Part shown: one piece after another, positions 11,750-25,689 of the stretch
How the letters are laid out: every line of letters begins with the position of its first letter
How positions within the stretch are numbered: the stretch's first letter is position 1
Translations under genes and position numbers: made by a program
Assembly: GCA_014706295.1 (NCBI GenBank)
Contig: JACSVZ010000007.1
Span: 7,990,808 to 8,054,807, forward strand
Source of the DNA: Lycocorax pyrrhopterus obiensis
Lineage: Eukaryota > Chordata > Aves > Passeriformes > Paradisaeidae
Direction: 5' to 3'
DNA: 64,000 bases
The notes under the pieces: model-generated
Told to the model about the DNA's origin: nothing
What the model saw: only the letters and a program-made list of their open reading frames with translations
The model's database searches: none

Positions 11750-14700
11750 CACAGCCCTTCCTTCGGAGCGCGGCGGGAGCAGGCAGCACTGGAGCGCCCG
11801 TGGCCTGGGACACCTGTGCACTCTCACCCACCTCGTGCTGCTGCAGGTGGGAGCGCCCAGCGCTCCGTCCTGGGACTCAGGAGCGTGCGAGGAGCAGAGC
11901 CCGTGGAGGGAGGCAGCAGTTGAAAGCACAGCACTTCGTTAAAAGCATAAATGAAAATATATACGTAAAAAATAAATATATGTATATAGATATAGGGATT
12001 TGCATAAGTAAATCTATATCTATATATGTACGTAGAGCTGCATCTATTGGGAGGGTTTGCAGGGGATAAAAGCTAGGAAGCAATGCAGAGCCATGGCTGG
12101 GGGAACGGCGGGAAAGTGCAGGAGGGATGTGTCGGTGCAGCGTTGGTTGAGTCTGGCTGGGACAGTCGGGGGTTTTCAGGCCCTGAACTGAGCCCAGTTC
12201 CTTGGCAGAGCACAGGAGAGTCTCCTTGGTCCCACAGGACAGACTCTGAGGATTCCCACAGTGAGAGCTTCTTCAAAATACAGCTTTGGGAGCTGCCTGG
12301 GTGCAGAGTGGCCTTGTGTCATGCTTGGATAGGTTGCTCCATCAGGGGAAGAGGTGACCCCTGTTCTCCCTCATCTTTTCCCTCCCCTCACCTCACTGCT
12401 CTGTGATTCACCACCTAGACTGGGGCTTGGAGCCTGCTCCGTGGTGGAGCAGAGGGAGCTGGCAAGGTGGAAGGTGTTACACCCCAGTGTAGGGTTAGAG
12501 CTGGGCCTGTCCAGGTGTCCTGACTCAGCCCACAGGATCCTATGCCCCATCCCAAGGCCCAGCATTCAATGGCGTGTGCCACTCAGAAGCTTGGAGCTCA
12601 CAAAGTGGGCTCTGCTGGGGAAAACCATGTTTCCTCTTCTCTTTCGAGTGTTGCTCTTCCTCTGATGGCTTAAGGGGCGCTGGATTTTCTCTTTCTTCCC
12701 AGTTTGTTTCCTGTAATGTCGTTTACAGTCCCTGCTTATCCCCATGTGTCTGCAGTGGGAAGAAGCCAGAGGGGAAAGTGGCAAACCCTTTTCTTGCGTG
12801 TTTTTGGCTTTTTTAAATTTCTTCCCCATGTGACTGTCCTGATCCTGGGAGTGCTGTTGAAGCTATCAGCAGCCTCTCCCCCTCCAAACTCATCCTGGTG
12901 TCCGAGCAAGCTCACCAAAGTGGCTTTGTGGCTCCTGAAAGGACCTGAGCATCGGGAAAGGTTCGCATGGACCATGCGAGCCCTGCAGGTCCTGCTTCTT
13001 GCCTTACCTGTACAGATCCCAGACAGACCTTAGCTTATCTCAACGCTAACTTGGAGTTAATCCCAAAGCAAACCAAAGGACAGTGTCACATCCCGGGGAG
13101 TCACTGCACCAAGCTGGGAGCCCAGCCCAAGATTGCACTAACGTACAGCAGAACGGACCCCGTGCCACCCACATTCCTGCTGGCTGGAGCCGCTCACTGA
13201 AATGAGGGATCTGCGTTTTCCCAGTCTTTCGGGGCTTCTGAACTTGTGTTCCGTGGTGGAAGTGTCTATTTAATGTCGTATCATTGGAAGCAGCATTCCC
13301 TGTACTCTCTGGGGATGCAGGGCTTGTCACCTTGCTCCGGTGGCCGCACACCTGCCCAGCCTGGAGAGAAAACCCGTGGCATCCAATACCTTACATGGAA
13401 TAGTTCAGGCACGCAGGAGTTCTCCAGAGATTTGCTCTACATACCAAAGAGGGGAACGTGTCCGGAGGCAATGGCTTGAGGGGTTGACAAGGTCTGGCAC
13501 CCGCACAGCGGGTGGGCATCTCCTTGCAGCTGGTGGATGATTCCTGCTGGAAAATTCCTGTTTATTCCCACCTATGTAACCCAGGGAGAACATCCAGCTC
13601 CAAGAAGGGAGATCCCAGGTTTGCAAGCAAGAATTGTCAGGTGAAGCATCTTCTCTCACTTATACCTCAAGATACTGTTGGTGTCAAAGGGATTGCCCAG
13701 ATCTCTCCTGAACAATTTGCTTGGCACTGGGGGTCTCTTGGAATGATGTGGTGGGGCTGTGTTGGGGTGGGAAGTGGTTGGCACATTGGGAACACTCGGA
13801 TAAAGGGGTGCAAGGAGGCATTGGAGAATATGGTCTCTGATGCTTCTGGGGGAGGATATGAAGTGGTTTTCCCCTGTAGCAGGGAGGGAGGACGCTGGAA
13901 AAGTGGAGCTGCTCCTGCCCGTGACATGGAGGGAATGGCAGCTGCCTGGCCATGGTGGGGCAGAGCAGCTGCACCCTACAGTGGGTGGCAGGTGATGGGA
14001 AGCCCTAAATCCACGTGTGGCTCCATAGTGACTCCTTTGCCCCTGAACCTTTAGCAGGAGAGCTGCAGGGGCCAGTTGCCCCTGGCAGTGCCTCGGACAC
14101 GGAATGCTGTGAGACCCACCGGCCAGGTGAGCCTGAGCTCTGCTGCAGCTGGGGCCAGGTGTGAGACCCAGCCTTGGAACCACAGTAACTCACCGAAATT
14201 CCTCCTTCTGCCCATCTCCCTCTGCTCCCACCTTGTCCTGGCTCCTCTCCAGGTAGCAGGGAAATTATCCTTGCCCTGAGTCCATAACGGGCTCTGGTCC
14301 AGCTCCAGAGAGGACAAACCTGACTCTTCTCATGTTGAATCTGCTTCAGGCCATGAACATTGAGGTTCACGTGGTTGCTGATGCTGTTGTGCAAACAGCA
14401 TGTAAATGAACTGAAATGTCTTATCCCTAATGAAAAGATTTCCTGCTTTTTTAATCTATTAGATATGGAAATATTTTTTGAAACTCAAAAATGCAGTCGG
14501 TAGAATTTAAATCGAAGCGTAATACATGTAAAATATATTTTAGTTGATAATTTTGTAAAATGCACTTTTTTGTGTCTCTTCCCTGGTTTCCCAGATCTGT
14601 ATTTCATTGTTTACAGATGGAATGAGAACATTCCCTATTCCCTCCTTCTGTGAGAAAGATATATTAGAAGTAATTCTTAAAAAATAAATTTGAAAAATCG
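11750..14700 (+). other. Probable BAHD1 3' UTR and flank
   Basis: No coding signal. An AT-rich stretch at 11940-12035 (repeated ATATAT, AATAAATATA) could hold an early poly(A) site. A second AT-rich block at 14430-14700, with AAAAAATAAATTTG near 14680, is a candidate distal site. The true transcript end cannot be decided from sequence alone. Confidence 0.4.
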
Positions 14701-17700
14701 TATTGATTTAGAAAACAAACCAGTGCTGGACTGTTCTTCCCATTCCTGCCCAAAGTTCCCACCTGGACCTGGTGGTTGCAGGAGTTAGGAGTGCTTGGGA
14801 GCAGATGTGGGTGCTCAGGGTTGTGGGATGAGCGATCTGTTGGGTTTTCCATGGAAATAGAGCAAGGATTGACTGACTTTTTTCCAGTCTGCTCTTGACA
14901 GCTGCTGTCAGTGGAATATTTGAGTCTCTGCTGTTCAGGCAGGGCAGGTGGTGGTGGCAGCTCTTGTCTCAGCTAGGGTTTAGGAACCCTGAAGGAAGCA
15001 TTTGGGAATGTTGCTTTGGAAGAGCGTCTTGCTTGGAGCACTGTCTCCACCAGCTTCTGCCACCAGAGTGTCCCAGCCCCCTGGCACCAAGTGCCACACG
15101 CACCCTGAGGACAGGTCCAATAGCTGAGCTGTCTACACGGGCATCCCAAGTGGCCAGGAGGATTCCAAGTGGGAGAATAGCAGACAGGAGTCAAATAACC
15201 TGCTTGAGGAGCAGCGAGGAGCAGGATAATGGGATCGGGAGTACCTGATGGGAATGTCTGCAGCCACGCGCAGGTGAGAGCTGTCCAGGGGTGCTCCCAG
15301 CCAGCGACAGGGCCTGGGGTGTGAGGCCGAAGGCACAGGCACATGCAGGGGCATTGCAGGGGCTCCTGCACACTCATCCTCAGGGGGAAGAGCTCCCGAG
15401 GCCCTGGTGGTGACACAGCCATTCCCACACAGTCCTGAGCCGTGGCTCCTCTGGAGCTGTCCCGCAGGCTCTGCCTCAGCTTTCATGATTTCCACTCCCT
15501 GCTGAGATGTTCTGCTGCTTCCTGGGGCTGTGGCCGTTGCACAGCTGGGGAGGGAGGGGATGAGTTCTGGGAACAAAATGGGCAGAGAGAAAGAGTTAAT
15601 GTCTAACATGGAATTGGCTCCTAATTACAGAGAAGGGAGCGAGGGTTACATGCGGTTTGTGGGGTGAATGCAGATGAGGTGGGCATGGTGGAACTGCATC
15701 CATAACCTGCTTTGGACTCTGGCTGCATCCAAAATTTGCAGTATCTTTCACTTCCAGGTCACCTTGAGCAGGAGATTCTGAGATGGTCCCATTGGATGAG
15801 CTGGGGCTGCTCAGTCCCTGTCCCCTTGCAGCCCTGCTGGCATCACACCTGTTCTTAAATTCCTGATTGGATTTCTTCCTAGGATTAGGGCTTTTCCTAG
15901 AGGATCCTTGCATTTTGCTTCCCGCTCCCAGCCTTGTCAGCACATCTCCTCGCAGGGAGCTGCCAGAGGCAGAGACCTGGAGAAGCAGGTCAAACCAAGA
16001 GAATTCCTGAAAAAGGAAACCACAGTGATGAAGTGAATGCAACTGGGAATTTTCCTCCCAAGGGGAGGAAGGAGCTCATCCAGGGAGCACGTATGTTTGT
16101 GAGCTGGTGTGGGGTCACTGAGCATGATACTCCTGACCCCCTGGCCTGGGATTTCTGCTGAAGAACCAATTTGACATTTTCCAGTTGGATTTAATGTGAC
16201 TTGGTTACTGGGAGCCATCAGTGATGTGGGTGCCAGAAATGCAACAGAAACCTGCCCCCTGTGTGTGACCCACGGCCGGCTCCAGTGCTTATCTGGGTGT
16301 GAATGCTCCCTTGGAGAGGCCCCTTGGAAAGACAACCAAGAAAATGCTTTACCATCCCTGCTCTTCCTGCGTGGCGAGCCATCACCAAAAGGATAATCGC
16401 TGAAAAGTTGGGATTAATGTCAAACAAAATTGGATTTACTGTTGAAATCTGCTACCCGAGGGAGGCGCGCGGGGCTGTATCCAGCTCTCCTGGATCTGAC
16501 ATTCAGCAAACTGCTCTTGTATCATGACTGATGCTGCCAGGAATGTTCTGCTGCCACCCTGGCAGAGTCCTTTTGGCCACAGGTTGTCCTTGGAGTCCCC
16601 CATGCGTCAGGAAGGTGTGGGCTCACTGGCTGGGAAGTGTGAGGTGTGTGGCCATTGGAATCCTGCCTGGCTTCGGCCAGATGGGCATCCCCTGGCAGAT
16701 CTTGATGACCAGCAGTGGTTCAGGTACCTGGCAGAGCCAACCTGCTGTGTCCCATTTCCCTCATTTCCGTGTGCGCTGTCTGAAGGTGAGAGAGTCTTGT
16801 GGCAATTGCAGGGAGAAGGAGGCACTTGGGGTGCTGGGAAGGAGCTGTTGGGGCTGTGGGCACTTCCAGAGGCTTTGGATAAGATTTGGGCACCAGGATG
16901 AGCACACTGAGAGGGTGGGAGATGTTGAAAAGTGCATCCTGATCTTTGGGAATTAATCCTTTGAGAGGCACAGCACTGTCCTGCAGATTCAGGGATGCTG
17001 GTGTGGCTCTTTGTTCCGCTTTGGAGCAGCTCTTTTTTCCAGGGAAAGTGCCAGCTAGTCTCCTGGTGCTGCTGTGGGAGCCTTCTTGGGGCTTCCCCAC
17101 CTCACTCTCCACATGTCCCAGCCAAGCAGATCCAGAGCAGCATCCGGGACTGGCTGAAGTGTCTTCCCACCTGGAGCGAAAGCCACGAGCTCCTGCTTGC
17201 ATTTAAGTGCCGCTTTAATGCCACTAATTATAATTGGCTGTAACCGTGCCAAACTCCCTGCGAGCCAAGAGACGGGAGCAGTTGGGACTGTCACATGGAC
17301 GTGACAGAGCGCTCTGCCACCCGCCCAGCTCCATCCCTGCCGATGGAGGAGCCGTGCAGGGGCTGGGGGTGGGATTTGTCCCATCACTGGTGGCAGGACC
17401 AGCCCTGGCAGGGTTGGTGCCACACAGGGAGAAGGGATACACGTCCCCTTAACCTCGTGGCTCCAGGGACCTGAGCGTGGGCAATTCCCTGTTTTACTGT
17501 GCCCTTCTCACCCCATCCATATGGGAGAAACACTTGGCTCACCGGGCTGGGGTCTTGAGGGAGATAATGGATAACTACTCGCTAATCCCTGTGTGCCAAC
17601 GTTGGCTCTGCTGCTCCAAGTGCTGCAGTGGCAGCACAGGGAGCCCCCAGCTCCATTGGCATAGGCTCCATCCATGGGAAAGCAGCCACAGCCTTGCAGA

Positions 17701-20700
17701 GCCACTCTTGGAATGGCTCCTGCACTGCCTGCGTCACTTGAAGCTGAATAAAAATGTGGTTGAGCTTTTCATGTTCTTCTCCAGCTGCTGCTCCTGCCAT
17801 GGCTGCATCCCTGTGCCCAAAACCTCAGGGTCCTGGAGCAGCAGTGCATGGAGCTGTTTTTCCGGAAATATCAAGCTGGACATTCCTGGAGGCTCTTTTC
17901 TTCGATAAAGCCCTCGGCAGAAAGGCAATTCCCATCTGGCCCTCAGGAAGGGAGCTGTGCTGAGGGGCCACATGGGGACCAGCCAAGACTGTACTGCTCC
18001 AGCCTCCTGCAAAACCCCAAAATCCAGCTAAGTTACCCCTTTATACATGAATTTTCCTTAAATTCCAAACACCAGCCTGGAATATGTTAAGAGCTCTGCA
18101 GGGTCACTGGGAGCGGTGCAGGGCAGCATGAGAGACTGAGGCCAAAAGTAGGAAAAAAAAAGAAAATAACAAGCCCAAAAATCAGGGAAACAGAGGAGGA
18201 ATCAGGTGAGCACTGCCAGGTGAGCTGGGAAAGGCATCTGACCTCTATCCATGCATTCCATATAGGATGGGACTCACTGGGGCGCTGTGAAGTTGCAGCT
18301 CAGTGCTCAGTGCTGGCCTTGGGGTCGTAATTATTAGTGGGAGATGGTGATTAATAATTGGAGATGGTATAAAGGGGATACCTGAACTGGGATGAAGCTG
18401 AGGGGCTGGCATGGAGCGAGGGGTCTCTGGGAGTGCAGCGTTGCCATAGGGATCCGTCAGCTTCTCCGTCAGAGCCTCCGGCGAGAGCAGTTAATCCATT
18501 TTTAAGAGGAAAGGATATTTAATAAAGGGAACCATTTAAACTGGATTTACAAGGCACACTGAATGGAGGCCCCATTTATTCCGTGACTTCATATTTAATT
18601 TTAATATCTCTATAAACCTCTCCAGAGTGTTCTGCACAAACAAGCCGGAGCCGGAGCGGTTCGACCGCCCAGTGATTCTTAAAAGCAAATCAATTTAACA
18701 GGGCTGGAAAAAACCTGCCTCTCCAGGAATATTCTTCCGCTCTCAGAAGGAGCACCGGAATAGCCGTATTAGAAAACAACAAGCAAGCTGTTCTGATGGA
18801 GAGGGATTTTTGAAAGGATATGGTGCAAAGCAGGGTTGGGAGCCTCCACAGCGAGCCAGGTTGTTGGGAGTTGGCTTTATTGCTCTGTTTTCTTTGCACT
18901 CATAAATAATGTAATTGATAATCATATAACTTCATCAATAATCCAGCTTATTTTGTAGCTGTGCTCACTGCTATTCCGTCACTGCTACTCGTGCTGCTGC
19001 CTGAGCAGGGATGCGATGACTGTACAAAGTCCATAGGAAAGCTGGGATAGGGATGATGGCACCTGGCAGCATTTAGCACTCCATAAATGAGAAAAGCAAA
19101 GGAAGGCAGCCAGATTTCCCACGAGGAAGCAGTTCATGACTGTTCCCAGAGCATTTCTGCTTCCCACACTGGGAATGTCATGGTTTTGGAAGATTTAAGT
19201 TCTCTGGGAAGAGCTGGTGAGAAAACTCCCTTCTTCCTCTGCAGCAGGTGAACTCTCCTGCTCCTCAGTGCCTGGCTCAGGGCACAGAGCATATTCCCTG
19301 GGTTTCCTTTGTCCCTGGAACATCTCATTTTTATTTCTTTTTAATACGTAGAGATTCTGCTGCACGAAGTTGGCTCCGGTTTCTCCTCCATCTTTTGAGT
19401 GGTCCCTGAACCCAGATTTAAGGAGCAGAGCAGGTGCCCCTGGCCACCACCTCCCAGTCAGCCCATGCAGTGATTTGTGCTCTCAGATCACAGAATGTTC
19501 CCTCACCTCCACTTAATCCCTTTTTCCTCTCTTTTTCCTTCTGCACAAATGACCCCCTTAGCAGGAAACAGCATCCTCTGCTGTCCTGGGCCACAGAGAT
19601 GGATTTCTCAAGGAGCGGACTCTGGACTGCTCAGAATGAGGGTGATTTAGCAATCAGCTGTTTCTCCCTGTCCCAGGCTGGGGGATGTTTCTCCCTATCA
19701 CAGCCAAAGATCCATGAGTGGGATTGAATTCGTAGCACATCAAATAATTAGTTTATAAAAAGGGAATTATATGGCATGTTAACGAGCACGGCTGGGTTTT
19801 GTTCTCGCCTCCCCGCAAGATGAAAGCTGGGACTCCCTGTGAGAATTGATTTCCCCGTGGGATCTCCATCTCAGGAACATGATGTCCCAAAAGCAGCCCC
19901 AGAGATGCTTGTGGGTCTGGAAACTGGGATCCAGGCAGCCAGCAGCCCCCCATTTCCAAGGGCAGACCCCTTGCTCCCAACCCATATTTTTCCTAATATT
20001 TGAGCAAATTTTCTTGTAATTTAACTTTCCTAATTAGTTTTCTTCTAAAACCTGTAAATAATGCAACTTTTTTTTTATGGTTGGGGGGGGGTGGAAACAC
20101 CCTTTTCATCACTCTTTAACAGAAAGCCTCAGTCTTCCATGGTCTGGAGCAAGAGGAGGCACAAACGGACTGATTTATTTCATTCTTCCTGATGTTTATT
20201 TTAAATTAATCCTGTTGGGACAGATGTCGGGCCAGAATTCTTGCTGGAGTCGCTTCTGTTCTTTGATCTAATTAACAATGGCTCGTGTTTTATAATAACT
20301 CATTTTTCTAATAATTAATTTTTCATGAGGGATGGGATTCGCTTACTCTTTGCCTTTCCCTACATCCTGAACTACCTCCCTCGTTTTTCTTCCCTTCGGT
20401 GCTCATTTTCCAAACCACCTTGATGCTGATACATTTCAGGCTTGAAAACACTGGAAGTAACTTTCCAAATACGCTGCATTTAGAGAAAATTTCGGATTAA
20501 TTGTACATGTTTATTCATAAAAAAAAACCAGTGGGATCCTGCTGTGCACACACAGGGAATTTAACGTGGAAAAACAAATGGAGTGTGTATATCAGTAATA
20601 ATAAAATAGGAATGATGCTGCCATGATTCATTGACCTAGGATTTCCGACTGGAATTTACAGTGAGCTTAGTGATAAACCCTCAGACTTTCCTTGGGAGGT

Positions 20701-23700
20701 GCCCCTGGAATATTCAGGAAGATACTTTTAGGGATTTCACAGCAATTTAAGTAACATGGTGCCTAGGATGGCCTGAAGGCCCAAAACTTCCTGTTCCTAT
20801 AAAATCCAGGTTACGAATGGAAAACCATATCGAGAAGAAGAACAAAAAGACCAGAATATTGAGAAGTTTTCCCCAGTAGCACAACTGAAGATTGGACCTG
20901 ATGATCGTGGAGGCCTTTTCCAAACTAAATGCTTCTGGGATTCTGCGAGTCAGCCAGCCTGGACTCCACACAGATGGCACCGTTCCTCCGACGTCTGACT
21001 GTCCCCTCCAGGATAAATTTGTCCATCTTTCCAGCCAGATCCCCTCTCGTTCAGCTTATCCCCAAAACTTCCCAGCACCCATCCACCACCAGTCTCCAAT
21101 ATTCCCGTCAAATTTTCCTGGGGCAAAGCATGTCCTTCACAGGCTGTTATCACTCCTGGCACACGGAATGATGTTACAAACCTAAACAGGGCTCAGTCAA
21201 ATGGGTCCTTATCAGTCCCTTTCCGGGTTTTTTTGCCTTGGTGTCAGGGATGAGATGCTGCAGGTTTTGGAGGTGTTGGAGCAGATTCAGTCCTCATCCT
21301 GCTGCCTGTGAAACCACAAAAACGTTAATTGCCTACAAATTCCAGCAGGAACTTCACACACACAGAGTCACGACTTCATTACAGCCCCGCAGGAGCCGCC
21401 TGGGAGCCTCGGGAAACTCCGTGTAAAGAGCAGCGGATAGACCTGGAATGAGTTAAGAGACTTGGAGACTCTCCTGCGACACAGGTTTGGGAGCTGTGTT
21501 GGATTTAATGTGTGTTTGTACTGAGCGCTGGTGGTAAAACCCCAGCTGGCTGCGACTCCGAGGATGTCTGTGTGTGCATCCAGCAGCCCTGGGCTCGGAG
21601 GGATCGGAGATGGGTCAGCGGGAGGATAAAGGGTGCAACAAGGGAGTTGTGGTTGTTACTGACTTAAAATTGGATGCGCTCAGCCTGGCAATGGGCTTTG
21701 CATGTCAACCTGATTTTTGGGGGTGGAAGATCTGGGAGCAGGAGAATAACTGGGAAGGCTCTGCCTGAGCCGCAGTCCCCGAGCGCTGTCCCCGTTGCGC
21801 TGGCGCCTGCGGTATTCCTGACCTCGCTCCGACCTCCGGCCCAGCTGGAGCGTGTGGAGTGTGTGACAGCTCTGCGCTGCTCGGAGAGCGTGTAGCCCGG
21901 GGGGATGTGTATCCATGCAGTGTCTGCCAGCCCTGCTGGCTGCCTGCCCCGCAGCCTCCGCTCCCGGCCCGCTGTCTGTGCCATCCCCGGGGACCGGGAT
22001 GCGCTCCGGCTCGCTCTCTGCGTCCTCACCCCGGATCCAAGGGGGAAGAGCTGTCACGGCCTCTGCTGAGCCAGCGGTGCCTGGCGGTTCTCCTGGCGTT
22101 AAGGAGCTGAACCTCCCGGGATGGCTTCATTCAGAAGTGATTCCACAGTCGTGCCCAGCAGAGCAGAGAGAGCGGAACGGAGCTCGGAGTTAAGGCACTG
22201 AGCTCAGAGCAAAATCTTTGCAAGTCCAGCCAACTGCATATCAATGAATTTATAACCAGATCCTTCAGCACAAAGTTTTCCTTGAAAACAGTGATTTTTG
22301 TGTTTGACCATCTCCTCGGAATTACTTAGCGTATTCATCCAGAGTGTTTGACTTTGTTTAAAAAGGCTTTTTTCTGCAGAGATAAGAAACTCCGCCTCAG
22401 TAGTGAGCTGATTGTGGAGTGGCTTCTGTGCTTATCCCCTTGGATAAGAGGCTTTATTATACCAAATTACGGGATAATCTCTGGACACGCAGCCACAGCA
22501 TCGGATCTCTCCTCCTTTGCTTGTTTTACTTTTTGATCCAGAGCTGCTCAAACCAATTCAGGGGGTCTCCTCTGATTGGAATCACCGTCCTGTTTCTTGT
22601 CTGGGAAGCTGGCATCGGCCCAAACTGATGTTTTTTCAAGAAACCTTCTTTCTCTTGCTCAGCTTTTCCAGAGGCCTTACCCGTTTGTCCTTTTTGCAGT
22701 TCTTCAGACCAAAATAAATATCTGATCTCACCCGAAAGGCCAGCAGAGCCTTGGCAGGGCATTTGTGATGACATCAGTGTCCAGCCTCACTCCGAGCTGG
22801 AAGGACAGGAGCGTCCCTCAGTCTTTCTCTCCATCCCCTCTGGGAACTGGCCTTGTCACACTGATACATATTCCTGATTTCTGACAGCCAAGGTGAGTTC
22901 TGCAGCCTTCCTTAAACCTGTGTGTGCATAAATGCTGCTGGGAGACTGGCTCAGTGTAATGCAGTTGATATTATAATGTAATATTTTAATAATAATGTTT
23001 TAATGTTTTTCTGCTCATGTGAGTAAACTGTGAGGAAAAGGCCCAGAGATTTACTGCTCCACTTACCCAGGGTGGAGGCTGTGGTGTTCTTAAGGTGAAT
23101 ATTGGGGTTTGGAGGCACCTTGAAGAGGGCGGGGAGTTACAAAAATCTTTTTATATCTTTAAGTGGGAATTTTAGGGATGAGGCTGCTGCACCAGCCCCT
23201 GGTAGTAGATCACACTGAGGCCTGGCAGAGCATTTCCCTGGGAAGGGCTGTGTGGGTTTCCCTTCTCCCACAGAAGAGAGAACCAAACCCTTCCATCATT
23301 GCGGTGTGTTGTATAAACTCGTAGCAAACCACAGCAGCCTGAAGTTTGGTTTCCTCAGTGACATTTTATTTGCTAAGTGTGCTTTTTCTGAAGGAATGGA
23401 TCTGTCTGGGAAATATATTCCCATAATTTTGCACATTCTGAACGTGAGGCGGCTTTTAACTGCTTTGGAAATCAAATTACTGCTCACTCTGGGTGTTAAT
23501 TAGGCATATTGAGTGTAACCACAATTAACTTTCCTTGATGACACAGGGTTTAGCCCTGCAAACCAGCCCCTGAATCCTGTATTTGCTTGGCTGTGCTGTT
23601 CCTGTAGAGACTCTGCATCCTATCCCGTACCTGTGCTCTTCAGACCAGTCCTTAAATCCAAGTTTCCTTTGGAAAATAGCCCCACTGACCTCGTGGGCAG

Positions 23701-24880
23701 TTTCCTGTTTCTCTGTATTTCCAGAACCACTGGGCTATCCTATGTAACTGCTCCTGACCTAGAGATATTAGTGGGGAATAGGAACAAAAAGGGATGAGCG
23801 GTGCCAAGCTAACACGCCTTCAAAGAAATGAAAATTCCCCTTGGTCGCTTTGGAGTTTGCTGCAGTCAGGCTTTTTCTCCAGGAGGAGGGATTGATTTTT
23901 GTCTCGGTGACACAGATTATATATGTTGGCACAGCTTCAGTTTGGGCTGGTGTTGAGATCAGATCAGGACCTACGCTCTGAAATGAGAGCAGGAATCTGA
24001 TAACACCTCGTGTGTGCAGCTTTGCTGGTGGCAGGGTCGGATATCGGTCTCTTCCTAGAGCTAATGCTGTATTTACATCCAAATAAAACCGGGAAATGTG
24101 CAATAATCTAGCTGCAGGCTCTTGCGCTGCGCTCCAAGTGCTTTGTCTGCCTTGGCTGACAAAACGCTCTTGGCTCCTGATCAAAGGAAAGTAAGTGGAA
24201 GCTGGTTTTCTCTTGATGTTAAGAAAGCTCCTGACAGAGAGTCCCTGCAAGGCTGGTTAAGAGACCAGGCCCCGTGGTAGGCTACGAAAACTCATTGAAT
24301 GAAAGTGCGGAGAACAATGGCAGTGTGGAATGATTTCGGAAAGGGCTGTGTGAGGAAATGGCATCCTGATGGCTGGGTTAGTGCCGCAGGCATCCAGGGG
24401 ATGGCCTGAAGCAGCAAGTGAGCGGCTGGGATCATTCACAGAGGTGGTTTGGGGTAAGTTTTGGCAAAACCCACCCTCTGGCTCTCCAGTGGTGGCACAG
24501 CCTCCTCGGCTCAGCAGGTAGCCGGTGTCTGCTCCTCCTCCAGGTGCTAAACCTGTGCAGGAATTACAGAATTATCTAATTATATAAAGTGGGGCACAAT
24601 GCCTAATTATGGGTAGTTTGGCCTGTATTGCAAAAACCATCCATTACCACCACACAAGGCCATGGAAGCGCTGGGATGTGAACTGTGCTGCCAGCAGCGC
24701 CCAGAATCTCGGAGCAAACCTGGTGGGCTGTTTGAAATCACATTTAAATGTATTTTGGGATGAGGGCAGTGTGAAGTGTTGCTCAGGCCTATGCCTGACT
24801 GACATCCTGATGTGCCAGAGTGCTGGTGGGGATCATGGATGGCTCTGGACTCACTCCAGAGGGATGATCACTGGGAGTAA
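14701..24880. other. Non-coding interval between BAHD1 and CHST14
   Basis: About 10 kb of mostly unique sequence without convincing ORFs. Several blocks are AT-rich and repeat TAATTA-like motifs (18480-18690, 19980-20330, 24560-24615). Such blocks can be conserved regulatory elements, but this cannot be shown without an alignment. Confidence 0.5.
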
Positions 24881-24882
24881 GT

Positions 24883-25278
24883 CCTATGAGGAGTGGCCGA
24901 GGGAGGTGGGGGGCTCAGCCTGGAGAAAAGGAAGCTGAGGGGAACAGTCTCGCTCTCCACAACTCCCTGACAGGAAGGTGCAGCCAAGTGGGCGTCGGGC
25001 TCTGCTCCCAGGGAACAAGGGACAGGAGAGGAAATGACCTGAAGTTGCACCAGGGGAGGGTCAGGTTGGACATTAGGAGGAATTTTTTCCTGTAAAGGGT
25101 TGTCAGGCATTGGAAGGGGCCGCCCAGGGAGGTGGTGAAGTCCCCATCCCTGCAGGTGTTCAAGGAAGGACTGGATGTGGCACTCAGTGCTCTGGGCTGG
25201 GTGAGAACATGGGGATCAGTCACAGGTTGGACTCGATGGTCTGGGGGGTCTTTTCCAATCTGAATGATTCTGTGACTA
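24883..25278 (+). mobile_element. CR1 LINE fragment
   Basis: Forward CR1, recognised by GGCTCAGCCTGGAGAAAAGG, CTCTCCACAACTCCCTGACA, TTGGACATTAGGAGGAA and the tail GAATGATTCTGTGACT. It differs from the next CR1, so the two are separate insertions of different subfamilies. Confidence 0.92.
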
Positions 25279-25289
25279 GAGGGCTGGAA

Positions 25290-25685
25290 TAGCTTTGCTC
25301 TGGAGACAGGCTGGGAGAGCAGGGGGTTTTCAGCCTGGAGAAAACTCCAGGGTAACCTTAGAGCTATTTCCAGTGCCTAAAGGGGCTCCAAGAGAGCTGG
25401 AGAGGGACTTGGGACGAGGGATGGAGGGACAGGACAAGGGGGAACGGCTTCCCACTGCCAAAGGGCAGGGTTTGATGGGAGATTGGGAAAAAAATTCTTC
25501 CCTGTGAGGGTGAGTGAGGCCCTGGCACAGGTTGCCCAGAGAAGCTGTGACTGCCCCATCCCTGGAAGTGTTTAAAGCCCTGTTGGACGGGACTGTTGGA
25601 CGGGACTTGGAGCAACCTGGGCTGGTGGAAGGTGCCGCTGCCCATGGCAAGGGTTGGCACGGGATGGGCCCTGATGTCCCCTCCA
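25290..25685 (+). mobile_element. CR1 LINE fragment abutting the CHST14 promoter
   Basis: Second forward CR1, from CTCTGGAGACAGGCTGGGAG through GGCACAGGTTGCCCAGAGAA to CGGGATGGGCCCTGATGTCC, where the tail is lost. It ends about 190 bp before the CHST14 start codon. A long frame runs from this element into CHST14, but its N-terminal part is CR1 and not real protein. Confidence 0.92.
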
Positions 25686-25689
25686 CCCC

